NCBI RefSeq assembly: GCF_021390175.1
Contig: NZ_CP090004.1
Span: 3,339,001-3,403,000, forward strand
Direction: 5' to 3'
Origin: Flagellimonas sp. HMM57
GTDB lineage: Bacteria; Bacteroidota; Bacteroidia; Flavobacteriales; Flavobacteriaceae
DNA: 64,000 nt
Position numbers and translations under genes: made by a program. This document shows, piece after piece, positions 42,520 to 52,060 of the stretch (positions are counted from its first letter, which is position 1; each line of letters starts with the position of its first letter). Below the pieces are notes generated by a model that ran no database searches, was not told the DNA's origin, and saw only the letters and a program-made list of their open reading frames with translations.

Positions 42520-42816
42520 ATGGCATCTATAGAACAACAAGCAAAATCGAAAAAAGACGGGGAAATCAGGTATTTGACTCCGCTGAACATAGAGACCAAC
42601 AAACAAAAGAAATATTGTAGGTTCAAAAAATCTGGAATCAAGTATATTGATTACAAAGACCCAGATTTCTTGATGAAATTGGTAAACGAACAAGGTAAAC
42701 TATTGCCTAGAAGGTTAACGGGAACTTCGTTAAAATACCAAAGAAAAGTGGCCCAAGCCGTTAAACGTGCACGTCACCTAGCCTTAATGCCGTATGTTGG
42801 CGATATGTTGAAATAA
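42520..42816 (+). CDS. rpsR: Small ribosomal subunit protein bS18
   Basis: 98 residues. The S18 core is [20 protein letters not shown], ending [20 protein letters not shown] and [12 protein letters not shown], an almost invariant block that contacts S6 and 16S rRNA. The ~25-residue N-terminal extension is usual in Bacteroidota. Between rpsF and rplI. Confidence 0.97.
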   Translation: MASIEQQAKSKKDGEIRYLTPLNIETNKQKKYCRFKKSGIKYIDYKDPDFLMKLVNEQGKLLPRRLTGTSLKYQRKVAQAVKRARHLALMPYVGDMLK

Positions 42817-42829
42817 AATATACTGAAGA

Positions 42830-43282
42830 ATGGAACTTATTCTAAAAAAAGATATACAGGATTTAGGCTTTAAGGACGATGTTGTAACAGTGAAGAACGG
42901 TTACGGAAGAAATTACCTTATACCTAAAGGATTGGCCGACTTGGCAACACCTTCTGCAAAGAAAGTTTTAGCGGAAAATTTAAAGCAAAGGGCTCACAAA
43001 GAAAAGAAAGTAATCGATGAAGCCAATAAAAAGGCTGAAGCATTGAAACAATTGGAAATTCGTATTCCTGCAAAAGTAGGAGCTGGTGATAAATTGTTTG
43101 GTTCGGTTAATAATATTGATCTAGCAGCTGCATTGGACAAAGCTGGCCAAGAAGTTGATAGAAAATTTATTAGTATTAAAGGTGGAACTATCAAAAGAGT
43201 TGGACCTTACAATGCACAAATTAGATTGCACAGAGAAGTAATCATTGATTTTCCTTTTGAAGTGATTGCAGAATCCAAGTAG
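42830..43282 (+). CDS. rplI: Large ribosomal subunit protein bL9
   Basis: 150 residues. N-terminal MELILKKDIQDLGFKDDVVT and VKNGYGRNYLIPKGLA are the L9 rRNA-binding domain. The long central helix (residues ~45-75) and the C-terminal domain (VGAGDKLFGSVNNIDLA, GPYNAQIRLHREVIIDF) follow. It stretches from the L1 stalk base and helps maintain reading frame. Last gene of the operon, followed by a terminator. Confidence 0.97.
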   Translation: MELILKKDIQDLGFKDDVVTVKNGYGRNYLIPKGLADLATPSAKKVLAENLKQRAHKEKKVIDEANKKAEALKQLEIRIPAKVGAGDKLFGSVNNIDLAAALDKAGQEVDRKFISIKGGTIKRVGPYNAQIRLHREVIIDFPFEVIAESK

Positions 43283-43310
43283 AAAGTTAATTAAAAGTTA
43301 ATAAGTTGTT

Positions 43311-43340
43311 AAGAGCTATGCATGCATAGCTCTTTTTTTT
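43311..43340 (+). terminator. Terminator of the rpsF-rpsR-rplI operon
   Basis: AAGAGCTATG / CATAGCTCTT form a palindromic hairpin around GCATGC-like centre, followed by a run of eight or nine T. Confidence 0.85.
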
Positions 43341-43344
43341 GTCC

Positions 43345-43352
43345 TATGTTTG
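43345..43352 (+). promoter_or_regulatory. -7 box of the Oar-like receptor gene
   Basis: TATGTTTG matches TAnnTTTG, starting just after the T run of the rplI terminator and 28 bp before the receptor ATG. No TTG at ideal spacing, since the terminator occupies that position. Confidence 0.42.
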
Positions 43353-43380
43353 CGGAAATCTAAACTTTAACTCACTCATT

Positions 43381-46300
43381 ATGAAGAAACTCTTGCTACT
43401 TGGAGTACTTTTTTCTTTGGTATTACCATCTGCTTTTTCACAAGTTACTACATCAAACATACGGGGAACCGTAGTAGATGATCAACAAGTTCCGCTCTTA
43501 GGAGCAAATGTCGTTGCGGTACACACACCAACAGGAACGCGCTATGGAGCAATAACAAATGAAGAAGGTCGGTATAATCTACTTAACTTACGTGTGGGAG
43601 GACCCTATGAGATCACTATTTCTTATGTAGGCTACAAAAGCAGTGTTGGAAACGATATTTTTCTTTCTTTGGGAAAAACGTTCAACTACAATGCTTCACT
43701 GGTCTCGGATAGCCAAGCATTGGATGAGGTTATTGTCGTATCCGATCAGACAGGTACTTTTGGAAGTGACCGTACCGGTTCAGAAACCAGCGTGGGTAGA
43801 AGGGAATTGACCAGATTACCTACTATTTCAAGATCTACCAATGACTTCACACGTTTGGAACCTACAGCAAGTGCTGGTTCCTTTGGAGGTAGAAACGACC
43901 AGTATAACAACTTTTCTTTGGATGGAGCCATCTTCAACAACCCATTTGGATTGGATGCCGCACAACCAGGAGGTCAAGCCAACGCAACTCCCATTTCAAT
44001 CGAAGCTATAGATCAAATACAGGTTACTACAGCGCCCTATGATGTTACGCAATCTGGCTTTACAGGAGCTTCGGTAAATGCAGTGACCAAAAGTGGGACC
44101 AATGAGTTTAAAGGGACTGTTTATGGTTTCTTTAGAAATGATGATTTGACCGGTGGTAAAATTAATGGGGATGATGTGTCCAAGACTGGTCTGGAGCAGA
44201 CTCAGTACGGATTTAGTATCGGAGGACCCATCATAAAAAACAAACTTTTCTTTTTTGCCAATTTTGAAGCGGATGATTTGACCTCCTTAGGTACTGATGC
44301 ATTTGTTCCAAACACGGGAACTGGTGCCATAAATGAATCGAGAGTTTTGGAGTCTGATTTAATAGCAGTACAAGATGCGCTATTGGGCCTTGGATATGAC
44401 CCTGGGAGATTTCGTGATTTCAACTTTGACCAAAAATCCACAAAGGGTATTTTAAAGTTGGATTGGAACATTAACGATAACAATAGACTTGCGATTATTT
44501 ATAATTTCTTGAACGCTTCAAGAGGTTTACCCGCAAATCGTAATGCAATAACTTTTAGGGGACCAAGTATTTCTACTTTACAGTTCGAAAATTCTGGTTA
44601 TGAAATCAATAATAATATTCAATCCGTCCAATTGGAACTTAATTCGACCTTGAATGAAAATACTACCAATAAATTACAGGTTGGGTATACCCATTTTGAT
44701 GACTTCAGGAACCCATTTTCCACACCAGCTCCAGTAATCAACATCCAGGATGGAGCGGGAACAAACTATATCATAGCTGGGCATGAACCTTTTTCTATCA
44801 ATAATAGATTGGACCAAAAAGTGTTTCAGATTACCAATAACCTTAACTTTTTTAAAGGGGACCATACCTATACTGTTGGGTTCGCTTTCGAAAAATTTCA
44901 GTTTGATAATTCTTTCAACTTAACTGCATATGAGTCGTTCAATTTTGGAATTTTTCCATATTTTGGTTCTTTTAGTCCATATCCAGATGTACAGACATTT
45001 TTAGACAATGCCCAACCGGGTGGTCTTGTTGATCAGTACTTATCAGCAACCCAAAATGCTTTTGATACCAAAAATGAATTAGGTACAGGAACTGATGGAG
45101 GTTGGAACTTGGCGGAGACCAACGTTGGACAACTCTCCTTTTATGTACAGGATGACTGGAATGTAACTGATAATTTTAAATTGACGTATGGCGTACGGTT
45201 TGACAAGCCGTTATATTTTGACACGGGAGAAAAAATTCGGGATTTCATAGAAACGGACAATGGTGCAAATAGAGACACCTCAATACCTTATTTTAACCCT
45301 AATACCGGCGAGGAAGTGTTTTTGGAATCGACGACCCTGCCTAATAACGACTGGTTGATTTCACCACGGGTAGGATTTAATTGGGATTTAAATGGTGACC
45401 AAAAAACACAGCTAAGAGGTGGTAGTGGGCTGTTTACGGGGAGATTTCCATTTGTATGGATTGGAAACCAAGTTACAGGTGCCGATGATGGCTTCTTTCA
45501 AATAGTTGACCCAGATTTTCAGTGGCCTCAAGTATGGAGAACGAATCTTGGTGTAGATCACAGGCTTGAAAATAATGTGGTACTTACTGCTGATGTTTCC
45601 TATACTAAAGACATTAATGCAGCACACGTTCAGAACTGGGGATTAAGGACACCTTCATCAAATCTAGTGGGAGTTGATAACAGGGAATTATATGAAAATT
45701 CAGATAAGGGCAATTCTGCATTTGTTTTTACGAATTCTGATCAGGGAAGAATCTTTAATGCAGCCGTAAAAGCTCAAAAAACATGGGATAACGGATTGTT
45801 CGCCCAATTGGCATACAGTTATTTGGATGCAAGAGAAGTAAATTCCGTTGATGCGGAGATAACGGGAGATGCATTCAACGCTAATGCCGTTGTGGGAAAT
45901 GCCAATACAGATGTATTATCAAATTCAAGATATGGCGATACCCATCGTTTTATCGGGGTTATCTCCAAAGCGTTTAAAACAGGGACTACAATTTCTACAT
46001 TCTTTGAATATGCACAAGGTGGCCGATTCAATTATATCTATGGCGGTGATATCAATAATGATGGGTCTGCCATAAACGATTTACTTTACATTCCTACAGC
46101 AGCGGAAATAGGACAAATGACCTTTAGTGGGGAAGGACAGGCTGAAGCTTTTGAAGCTTTTATCCAGCAGGATGATTACTTGAGTGATCGAAGAGGACAA
46201 TATGCCGAACGTTATGGTGCATTAGCCCCTTGGAGAGGCAGCTGGGATATTAAAGTTTTACAGGACATTAAAATTAATGACAAGAACAAGTTTCAGCTAA

Positions 46301-46548
46301 GTTTAGATGTCCTTAACGTTGGAAATTTGATCAACTCGAATTGGGGTGTAGTGGACGTTCAGGTATTTGATCAGGTTTTGGGAGTGGGCTTTCAAGATGC
46401 CGATCCATCTCCAGACAATTTTGTACCTGACTTTTCCCAAGCTCCAATCTTTACATTTGATTCAAATCAAAGGGAGACGTTTACAGCAAATACGTTTGAA
46501 AGATCTAGATGGAGAGCCCAAGTTGGAGTACGATATATCTTCAACTAA
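43381..46548 (+). CDS. TonB-dependent receptor with carboxypeptidase-like domain (Oar-like)
   Basis: 1,055 residues from ATG 43381; an extension to 43339 covers the promoter. A signal peptide ends at LPSAFSQ. Residues ~22-110 are a CarboxypepD_reg domain (IRGTVVDDQQVPLLGANVVA, RYNLLNLRVGGPYEITISY). A plug follows (FTRLEPTASAGSFGGRNDQY, YDVTQSGFTGASVNAVTKSG), then a large β-barrel ending WRAQVGVRYIFN. The size and plug motifs match the Oar/OmpA-related receptor group, not the SusC group. No SusD partner is adjacent. The substrate is unknown. Confidence 0.92.
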   Translation: MKKLLLLGVLFSLVLPSAFSQVTTSNIRGTVVDDQQVPLLGANVVAVHTPTGTRYGAITNEEGRYNLLNLRVGGPYEITISYVGYKSSVGNDIFLSLGKTFNYNASLVSDSQALDEVIVVSDQTGTFGSDRTGSETSVGRRELTRLPTISRSTNDFTRLEPTASAGSFGGRNDQYNNFSLDGAIFNNPFGLDAAQPGGQANATPISIEAIDQIQVTTAPYDVTQSGFTGASVNAVTKSGTNEFKGTVYGFFRNDDLTGGKINGDDVSKTGLEQTQYGFSIGGPIIKNKLFFFANFEADDLTSLGTDAFVPNTGTGAINESRVLESDLIAVQDALLGLGYDPGRFRDFNFDQKSTKGILKLDWNINDNNRLAIIYNFLNASRGLPANRNAITFRGPSISTLQFENSGYEINNNIQSVQLELNSTLNENTTNKLQVGYTHFDDFRNPFSTPAPVINIQDGAGTNYIIAGHEPFSINNRLDQKVFQITNNLNFFKGDHTYTVGFAFEKFQFDNSFNLTAYESFNFGIFPYFGSFSPYPDVQTFLDNAQPGGLVDQYLSATQNAFDTKNELGTGTDGGWNLAETNVGQLSFYVQDDWNVTDNFKLTYGVRFDKPLYFDTGEKIRDFIETDNGANRDTSIPYFNPNTGEEVFLESTTLPNNDWLISPRVGFNWDLNGDQKTQLRGGSGLFTGRFPFVWIGNQVTGADDGFFQIVDPDFQWPQVWRTNLGVDHRLENNVVLTADVSYTKDINAAHVQNWGLRTPSSNLVGVDNRELYENSDKGNSAFVFTNSDQGRIFNAAVKAQKTWDNGLFAQLAYSYLDAREVNSVDAEITGDAFNANAVVGNANTDVLSNSRYGDTHRFIGVISKAFKTGTTISTFFEYAQGGRFNYIYGGDINNDGSAINDLLYIPTAAEIGQMTFSGEGQAEAFEAFIQQDDYLSDRRGQYAERYGALAPWRGSWDIKVLQDIKINDKNKFQLSLDVLNVGNLINSNWGVVDVQVFDQVLGVGFQDADPSPDNFVPDFSQAPIFTFDSNQRETFTANTFERSRWRAQVGVRYIFN

Positions 46549-46569
46549 AGAAAAATCGAATACTACTTG

Positions 46570-46600
46570 AAAAAGGCTGCGCGAAAGCGCGGCCTTTTTT
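46570..46600 (+). terminator. Terminator after the Oar-like receptor gene
   Basis: AAAAAGGCTGCGC-GAAA-GCGCGGCCTTTTTT, a GC-rich stem with a GAAA tetraloop and a T tail. Confidence 0.85.
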
Positions 46601-46611
46601 ATTTTTGCCAA

Positions 46612-47082
46612 ATGAAATATACGCGATTGACACAGCAGCAATTGGAAGAGCTGCACCCAGAATTCATCAACTTTTTAGCAACGCAGTCCATTACCGCAGA
46701 AGAATGGGCTATCCTAAAAAAAGAGAAACCCCAAGTTGCCGAAGAAGAACTCGATGTTTTCAGTGATTTGATTTGGGATGGGGTGCTTAACAAAGTGGAG
46801 TATCTGGAGAACATTTCCGAACTGCACATGCATTTATTTCATTTGACCGATAAGGAAATGAAGTTGTTTTCGGTAAAGGTGATGAATCCCAACATAGATT
46901 TACGGACCAAGGAAGGTTTTAGCTGGTTCAAACGTAATTTCCAATCTGATTTTGTAGAGTACTTGACCGCATCCAAAGCCTATTCGGATGATAAAAACTT
47001 GGATAAATTCAATTTGATTCAGCAAGGTGCGGCGATTACCAAAGGAGAACTGTATCAATGGTTTGAACAAATAATGGAGTAA
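46612..47082 (+). CDS. DUF6495 family protein
   Basis: 156 residues from ATG 46612; an upstream frame to 46567 runs through the terminator hairpin. Soluble, acidic, mainly helical: MKYTRLTQQQLEELHPEFIN, then ITAEEWAILKKEKPQVAEEE, then a Trp-rich middle (SDLIWDGVLNKVEYLENISE) and LYQWFEQIME at the end. There is no signal peptide. A TATTTTTG box at 46600-46607 overlaps the preceding terminator tail. The family is confined to Bacteroidota to my knowledge, and its function is unknown. Confidence 0.78.
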   Translation: MKYTRLTQQQLEELHPEFINFLATQSITAEEWAILKKEKPQVAEEELDVFSDLIWDGVLNKVEYLENISELHMHLFHLTDKEMKLFSVKVMNPNIDLRTKEGFSWFKRNFQSDFVEYLTASKAYSDDKNLDKFNLIQQGAAITKGELYQWFEQIME

Positions 47083-47090
47083 TAAACCAC

Positions 47091-47127
47091 AAAAAATGGG
47101 GTTGTCAGAGTGACGACCCCATTTTTT
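47091..47127. terminator. Bidirectional terminator after the DUF6495 gene
   Basis: AAAAAATGGGG and CCCCATTTTTT arms with an inner TTGTCA / TGACGA pairing and a three-base loop; works for both convergent genes. Confidence 0.87.
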
Positions 47128-47173
47128 ATACAACTGACTATAGATAACTAAAATATCTTAAAAAAATTGGCTT

Positions 47174-47767
47174 TTATTCCAAACCGTAATAATGCATCAC
47201 TTCTTGATAGTTGTTGATATTTACACCACTATTCTTTAGGTCTTTTAAAACATCTTGGGTGTTTTTTCCAGACATTGAACCTGTATCTGTTTCAACCATG
47301 GTAATGTGTAAAATAATGGTTATACCTTCTGGAAGGTCTGGCCATTCACCTAATGTTCCATCTAGGTTATAAAATGTCAATGCCAAAGCTTCTTCAGTAT
47401 ATTCAACCGAAATATTAAAATTTAGAGGGGGAACGATGCCTGGAATTAAAGCGTACTGGGCATCGATACTGTCAGAAAATTCCAAGTGGGTAATAAAAAC
47501 ATTGCTTGCCAATACGTCTGCAGTAAACTCAGAAATATTATCGATTATTATGTTGTTTTCGCCTGCTGGAATAAAGGAAAGCTCAAATTCCAATAGTTGT
47601 ACATTGGCATTACCGTCATCCCCGGGAACTCCCTGTTCTCCTTGAAGTCCCTGTTCTCCTTGAAGTCCCTGCTCCCCTTGGATTCCTTGTTCTCCATCTT
47701 CACCTGAACATGAAATAAAGGTCGCTGTAGAAATGATCAAAGCGGATAAAAATAATTTACGTTTCAT
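47174..47767 (-). CDS. Lipoprotein with short collagen-like Gly-X-Y stretch
   Basis: 197 residues. Lipobox TFISC (Cys20) is followed at once by about eleven Gly-X-Y triplets (GEDGEQGIQGEQGLQGEQ and onward to GVPGDDG), then a ~140-residue domain with EFELSFIPAGENNIIIDNIS, a hydrophobic FITHLEFSDSIDAQYALIPG and ILHITMVETDTGSM. The collagen-like part is encoded by near-identical 18 bp units. Such domains may form trimers at the cell surface. The C-terminal domain is not one I recognise. Confidence 0.82.
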   Translation of the reverse strand: MKRKLFLSALIISTATFISCSGEDGEQGIQGEQGLQGEQGLQGEQGVPGDDGNANVQLLEFELSFIPAGENNIIIDNISEFTADVLASNVFITHLEFSDSIDAQYALIPGIVPPLNFNISVEYTEEALALTFYNLDGTLGEWPDLPEGITIILHITMVETDTGSMSGKNTQDVLKDLKNSGVNINNYQEVMHYYGLE

Positions 47768-47905
47768 TTTTTTTGTTTTATGGGTTATATGGTGCGAAAG
47801 TATTTAGGCTGGGAGTTGTAATCCGTGTACAATTGATATATGGTTTATATGAATTGATGAACGGTAAGAATGGAACAACGTATATTTGTGAATTAAATAA
47901 AACGC

Positions 47906-49288
47906 ATGCCACAAAAACCATCCATACCCAAAGGAACCCGTGATTTTTCCCCAGCTGAAGTTACCAAGCGCAACTACATCATGGAAACCATAAAAAGGCA
48001 TTTTGAGGTTTATGGTTTCCGCCCTATAGAGACACCATCCTTTGAAAATTCAGAAACTCTGTTAGGAAAATATGGCGAAGAAGGAGACCGCTTGATTTTT
48101 AAGATTTTAAACTCTGGGGATTATATCTCTAAGGTGGATGATGTAACCTACAGTTCAAAAGACTCATCCACATTAACTCCAAAGATTTCGGAAAAAGCAC
48201 TTCGCTATGATTTGACCGTTCCTTTTGCGCGGTACGTGGTCATGCACCAAAATGAAATTGATTTTCCCTTTAAACGGTATCAAATTCAGCCTGTTTGGCG
48301 TGCGGATAGACCACAAAAAGGTCGTTTTCGTGAGTTTTATCAGTGTGATGCCGATGTGGTCGGTTCCAATTCTTTGCTGCAAGAAGTGGAATTGGTTCAG
48401 TTGTACGATGCGGTCTTTACTGATTTAAAATTAGCGGATACCACCATAAAAATCAACAATAGAAAAGTATTGTCGGGTATTGCAGAAGTAATTGGGGCAA
48501 AGCATTTATTGATTGACTTTACCGTTGCATTAGATAAATTGGACAAAATAGGGGAGGAAGGCGTTAAAAAGGAGATGATATCCAAGGGCATTTCAGAAAA
48601 CGCCATTGAAAAAGCAGCCCCATTATTTGAAATGTCAGGCTCTAGCAAAGTACAATTGGAGCAATTGAAAACATTACTTGCTGAATCTGAGGTTGGAATG
48701 GACGGAGTAACGGAATTGGAAGATATCGTGAACCATGTTGAAGACCTTGGTTTGCAAACAGCCAAGCTACAATTGGATGTTACCTTGGCCCGTGGACTCA
48801 ACTATTACACCGGTGCTATCTTTGAAGTAAGCGCTCCCGAGGGAGTCAAAATGGGCTCGATTGGTGGTGGAGGTCGTTATGATGATCTGACTGGGATTTT
48901 TGGATTAAAGGATGTTAGTGGGGTAGGGATTTCTTTTGGATTAGATCGAATCTATTTGGTTTTGGAAGAGTTGAAGCTTTTTCCCGATGCGGTCTCGGTC
49001 TCTTTGGATGTTCTTTGCCTTAATTTTGGTGAAGCAGAAGCGAAAGCGGCCTTAAAGTTGATTTCCCAGCTACGAAGCAAAGAGGTTAGAGCCGATTTGT
49101 ATCCTTCTTCTACAAAAGTCCAGAAGCAATTTAAATACGCAGACCGCAGAAATGTGCCGTATGTGATTTTATTGGGGGATAAAGAGCTCTCCGATGGCCA
49201 TTTTGTGGTCAAAAACATGTCCAGCGGTGAACAGAAAACCTACGAATTACAACATCCTGAAATTTTTGTCAACGAATTAAATCCGTGA
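47906..49288 (+). CDS. hisS: Histidyl-tRNA synthetase
   Basis: 460 residues. Class II synthetase: motif 1 region [20 protein letters not shown], motif 2 as [23 protein letters not shown] (read with break), histidine-specific motifs [15 protein letters not shown] and [14 protein letters not shown] near residue 320, motif 3 as [15 protein letters not shown], and a C-terminal anticodon-binding domain. A TATATTTG box lies at 47881-47888, 18 bp before the ATG. The 3' end overlaps the convergent NUDIX gene by 12 bp. Confidence 0.97.
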   Translation: MPQKPSIPKGTRDFSPAEVTKRNYIMETIKRHFEVYGFRPIETPSFENSETLLGKYGEEGDRLIFKILNSGDYISKVDDVTYSSKDSSTLTPKISEKALRYDLTVPFARYVVMHQNEIDFPFKRYQIQPVWRADRPQKGRFREFYQCDADVVGSNSLLQEVELVQLYDAVFTDLKLADTTIKINNRKVLSGIAEVIGAKHLLIDFTVALDKLDKIGEEGVKKEMISKGISENAIEKAAPLFEMSGSSKVQLEQLKTLLAESEVGMDGVTELEDIVNHVEDLGLQTAKLQLDVTLARGLNYYTGAIFEVSAPEGVKMGSIGGGGRYDDLTGIFGLKDVSGVGISFGLDRIYLVLEELKLFPDAVSVSLDVLCLNFGEAEAKAALKLISQLRSKEVRADLYPSSTKVQKQFKYADRRNVPYVILLGDKELSDGHFVVKNMSSGEQKTYELQHPEIFVNELNP

Positions 49289-49816
49289 TTCAATTTCACC
49301 GATGACTTTTTCGTAGCGTCCATTGCTATTGGGTACTAAATCCGGTTTTTTTTGATGTACCCATTCTTTGAATTGTTCTATGGAAAACCATTTTAATTCT
49401 TCTACTTCGGATTCCTGTTTTTGGAGCTTTGTTGTAGCATCTAACTTGCATAGATAGGTATGGTTGTATTCATGGTCCAGAAATGTTTCACTGTGTTTAT
49501 GCTTTGTTTTAAAAACAGCTATTTTTTCCAGCTCCAGTGTTGATATTTTAAGTCCTATTTCTTCTCGAACTTCTCTAACAGCTGCTTTTTCGAGGGATTC
49601 TCCAGCACCTACATGTCCAGCGACAGAGATATCCCATTTTAAGGGGAAGTTCTTTTTGGAACGCCCCCTGCGTTGTAGCAAGACCAAGCCATCATTGGAA
49701 TAGCACCATACATGAACAGTTGGATGATACAATCCTTTACGATGTGCTTCCGATTTTAAGCAGGATTTTCCTGTAAACTTTCCATTTTCGTCAAGAATGT
49801 CCACTAGTTCATCCAT
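49277..49816 (-). CDS. NUDIX hydrolase
   Basis: 179 residues. The Nudix box is [20 protein letters not shown] followed by EIGL, giving the GX5EX7REUXEEXGU pattern. The N-terminal [20 protein letters not shown] and [20 protein letters not shown] (broken here at 20) resemble the isopentenyl-diphosphate isomerase-like/YfcD subgroup. The substrate is unknown, probably a nucleoside diphosphate derivative. Convergent with hisS, sharing 12 bp. Confidence 0.93.
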   Translation of the reverse strand: MDELVDILDENGKFTGKSCLKSEAHRKGLYHPTVHVWCYSNDGLVLLQRRGRSKKNFPLKWDISVAGHVGAGESLEKAAVREVREEIGLKISTLELEKIAVFKTKHKHSETFLDHEYNHTYLCKLDATTKLQKQESEVEELKWFSIEQFKEWVHQKKPDLVPNSNGRYEKVIGEIESRI

Positions 49817-49900
49817 AACGCTGGTTATTCATTCTTTTTTGTAGTAGAAGAAGGCGTAACATGAATATTTTGTGGCAAACATCAGGTTATATGCTGTTTC

Positions 49901-50989
49901 TTAATCAAAATAACTAAAGGTTTCCCCCTCTTTTATGGTCAGTAATGTTTCGTAAATCAATCGGATTACATTTTCCACATCATCTTTATGGACCATTTCC
50001 ACTGTAGTATGCATATACCTAAGTGGTAAGGAAATCAGAGCTGAAGCAACACCACCATTGCTGTACGCAAAAGCGTCTGTATCAGTTCCTGTATATCGAG
50101 ATGAAGCCAAACGCTGAAAAGGAATCTTTTTAGCTTCTGCGGTTTCAATGATACGCTCTCTCAATTTGTTCTGTACGGCAGGGGCATAAGAAATAACGGG
50201 ACCGGATCCCATTGCTGTTTCCCCTTCTTTCTTTTTATCGATCATTGGGGTAGTGGTGTCATGGCAAACGTCCGTTACGATGGCTATATCTGGCTTAATG
50301 GTTTGGGTAATCATTTCAGCACCTCGTAATCCTATCTCTTCTTGTACGGAGTTGGTTATATATAGCCCAAATGGCAATTTCTTTTTGTTTTCATGCAATA
50401 GACGTGCAACTTCGGCAATCATAAAACCTCCAGCTCTGTTGTCGATGGCACGACAAACAAACTTGTCTTTGTTCAATATCTGGAATTCATCTGGATAGGT
50501 AATGACACACCCTACATGAACACCCATCTTTTCAACTTCTTCCTTGTCTTTGGCACCTATATCGATAAAAATGTTATCAAGTTTCGGTGGTTCTTCTTTG
50601 CTTCTATTTCTCGTATGGATAGCAGGCCAACCAAAAACACCTTTCACGATGCCATTTTTGGTATGGATATTTACCCATTTGGAGGGAGCAATCTGATGAT
50701 CGCTCCCTCCATTGCGAATAACGTATAAAAGACCATTGTCGGTTATATAATTGACATACCAGGAAATCTCATCGGAATGCCCTTCGATAACCACTTTAAA
50801 TTTTGCATCTGGGTTGATTACGCCTACTGCTGTACCGTAAGTATCCGTAATAAAATCATCCACATATTGCTTTAAATAGTCCATCCAAATTTTTTGCCCT
50901 TCCCATTCATAACCAGTTGGAGAGGCATTGTTCAGATATTTTTCAAAGAATTTTAAGGATTTGGAAGTAATGATTTTTAAAGCGGCCAT
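49901..50989 (-). CDS. M42 family metallopeptidase (glutamyl aminopeptidase-like)
   Basis: 362 residues. Two-zinc aminopeptidase: VVIEGHSDEISWYV carries the first His-x-Asp, RAIDNRAGGFMIAEV the bridging Asp, and NSVQEEIGLRGAEM the catalytic Glu pair. PDIAIVTDVCHDTTTP and the C-terminal RYMHTTVEMVHKDDV supply further ligands. Such enzymes form tetrahedral dodecamers and trim peptides in the cytoplasm; no signal peptide is seen here. Confidence 0.94.
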   Translation of the reverse strand: MAALKIITSKSLKFFEKYLNNASPTGYEWEGQKIWMDYLKQYVDDFITDTYGTAVGVINPDAKFKVVIEGHSDEISWYVNYITDNGLLYVIRNGGSDHQIAPSKWVNIHTKNGIVKGVFGWPAIHTRNRSKEEPPKLDNIFIDIGAKDKEEVEKMGVHVGCVITYPDEFQILNKDKFVCRAIDNRAGGFMIAEVARLLHENKKKLPFGLYITNSVQEEIGLRGAEMITQTIKPDIAIVTDVCHDTTTPMIDKKKEGETAMGSGPVISYAPAVQNKLRERIIETAEAKKIPFQRLASSRYTGTDTDAFAYSNGGVASALISLPLRYMHTTVEMVHKDDVENVIRLIYETLLTIKEGETFSYFD

Positions 50990-51091
50990 TTCTATAATTT
51001 AGTCCACAAACATAACAATATTCACTTTTATTTAATAGCCAAATACTGTGTTTATCCTTAATTTTGGCAGGACTTTTGTTAAATAGTACGA

Positions 51092-51772
51092 ATGTTTCGT
51101 TACAGCTTTGTTATAATTTTTTCATTGTTTTTTTCACTAAGCTTTTCCCAAGAAGTTGAAAAAGATTCGGTTACTGATTATTACATAAGGTTTGAAGGTG
51201 ATTCTATTCTTCGTAGCTCTATCGAAATAGGCGAAGTCTATTTATTTGGCAAACTTGAATTCGCAGACCGAAAAGAGAAACTACGATACTACATTCTTAG
51301 ACGCAAAACCCTAAAAGTATATCCATATGCTAAGCTGGCAGCAGAACGTTTAGTGGAATTGAACGACAGCTTGGCGAAAATCAAAAAGAAGCGTCATCGC
51401 AAAAAGTATACGAAGACGGTGCAAAAGTATATTGAGGGCGAGTTTTCCGGGAAACTGAAAAAATTAACCCGCACCGAAGGACAAATATTGATTAAATTGA
51501 TTTATCGTCAAACTGGTAAAACTGCTTTCAATTTGGTAAAGGAATTACGCAACGGTTGGCGTGCATTTTGGTACAATACTACGGCAAAGGCCTTTAAAAT
51601 CAGCATAAAAGAAGAATTCCACCCAGACCGTATTCATGAAGATTACTTGATCGAAGATATTTTACAGCGCGCGTTTGCCGCTCAAAAACTGGAACGCCAG
51701 GAATCCGTTTTGGATTATGATTACGCACAGTTGAGCAACAAATGGAAAAAAGGTTCTGGAAAGAAGAATTAA
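51092..51772 (+). CDS. DUF4294 secreted protein
   Basis: 226 residues. The signal peptide ends at SLSFSQ (residue ~19). The domain has EIGEVYLFGKLEFADRKEKL, RYYILRRKTLKVYPYAKLAA and TEGQILIKLIYRQTGKTAFN, FWYNTTAKAF; DUF4294 is a Bacteroidota family of unknown function. A very basic linker (KKKRHRKKYTK) lies midway. Its stop overlaps the stop of the DUF6095 gene by 4 bp. Confidence 0.88.
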   Translation: MFRYSFVIIFSLFFSLSFSQEVEKDSVTDYYIRFEGDSILRSSIEIGEVYLFGKLEFADRKEKLRYYILRRKTLKVYPYAKLAAERLVELNDSLAKIKKKRHRKKYTKTVQKYIEGEFSGKLKKLTRTEGQILIKLIYRQTGKTAFNLVKELRNGWRAFWYNTTAKAFKISIKEEFHPDRIHEDYLIEDILQRAFAAQKLERQESVLDYDYAQLSNKWKKGSGKKN

Positions 51773-52002
51773 CTTTTCGTTTTCTTCCCAAAGATTGCAT
51801 CCATAAAAATCTTGATGGAATAAAACCCCAGGCCAATTGCAACAATGGCCAATAACAGTCCAAGGACCAGAACGGGAATGTAAGCGGGATGATCTTGGTT
51901 TTTAAAAGCTTGGGATATGACAAAAGGGGCCAAAAACATAACTGCGACCGTATAGCCAAGAAATTTAAGCCCTTTTATCAGAAGTTCCTTATCTGTCCTC
52001 AT
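51769..52002 (-). CDS. DUF6095 family two-helix membrane protein
   Basis: 77 residues. Two membrane helices (about 8-28, FLGYTVAVMFLAPFVISQAF, and 36-58, YIPVLVLGLLLAIVAIGLGF) with a short loop and a basic tail KIFMDAIFGKKTKS. Found next to DUF4294 genes in this group from memory. Function unknown. Confidence 0.8.
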   Translation of the reverse strand: MRTDKELLIKGLKFLGYTVAVMFLAPFVISQAFKNQDHPAYIPVLVLGLLLAIVAIGLGFYSIKIFMDAIFGKKTKS

Positions 52003-52060
52003 GCAGAACTAAAATAGGAATATTACCTTATATTTAGTAGGTATTTTTCAAAAAACAAAC

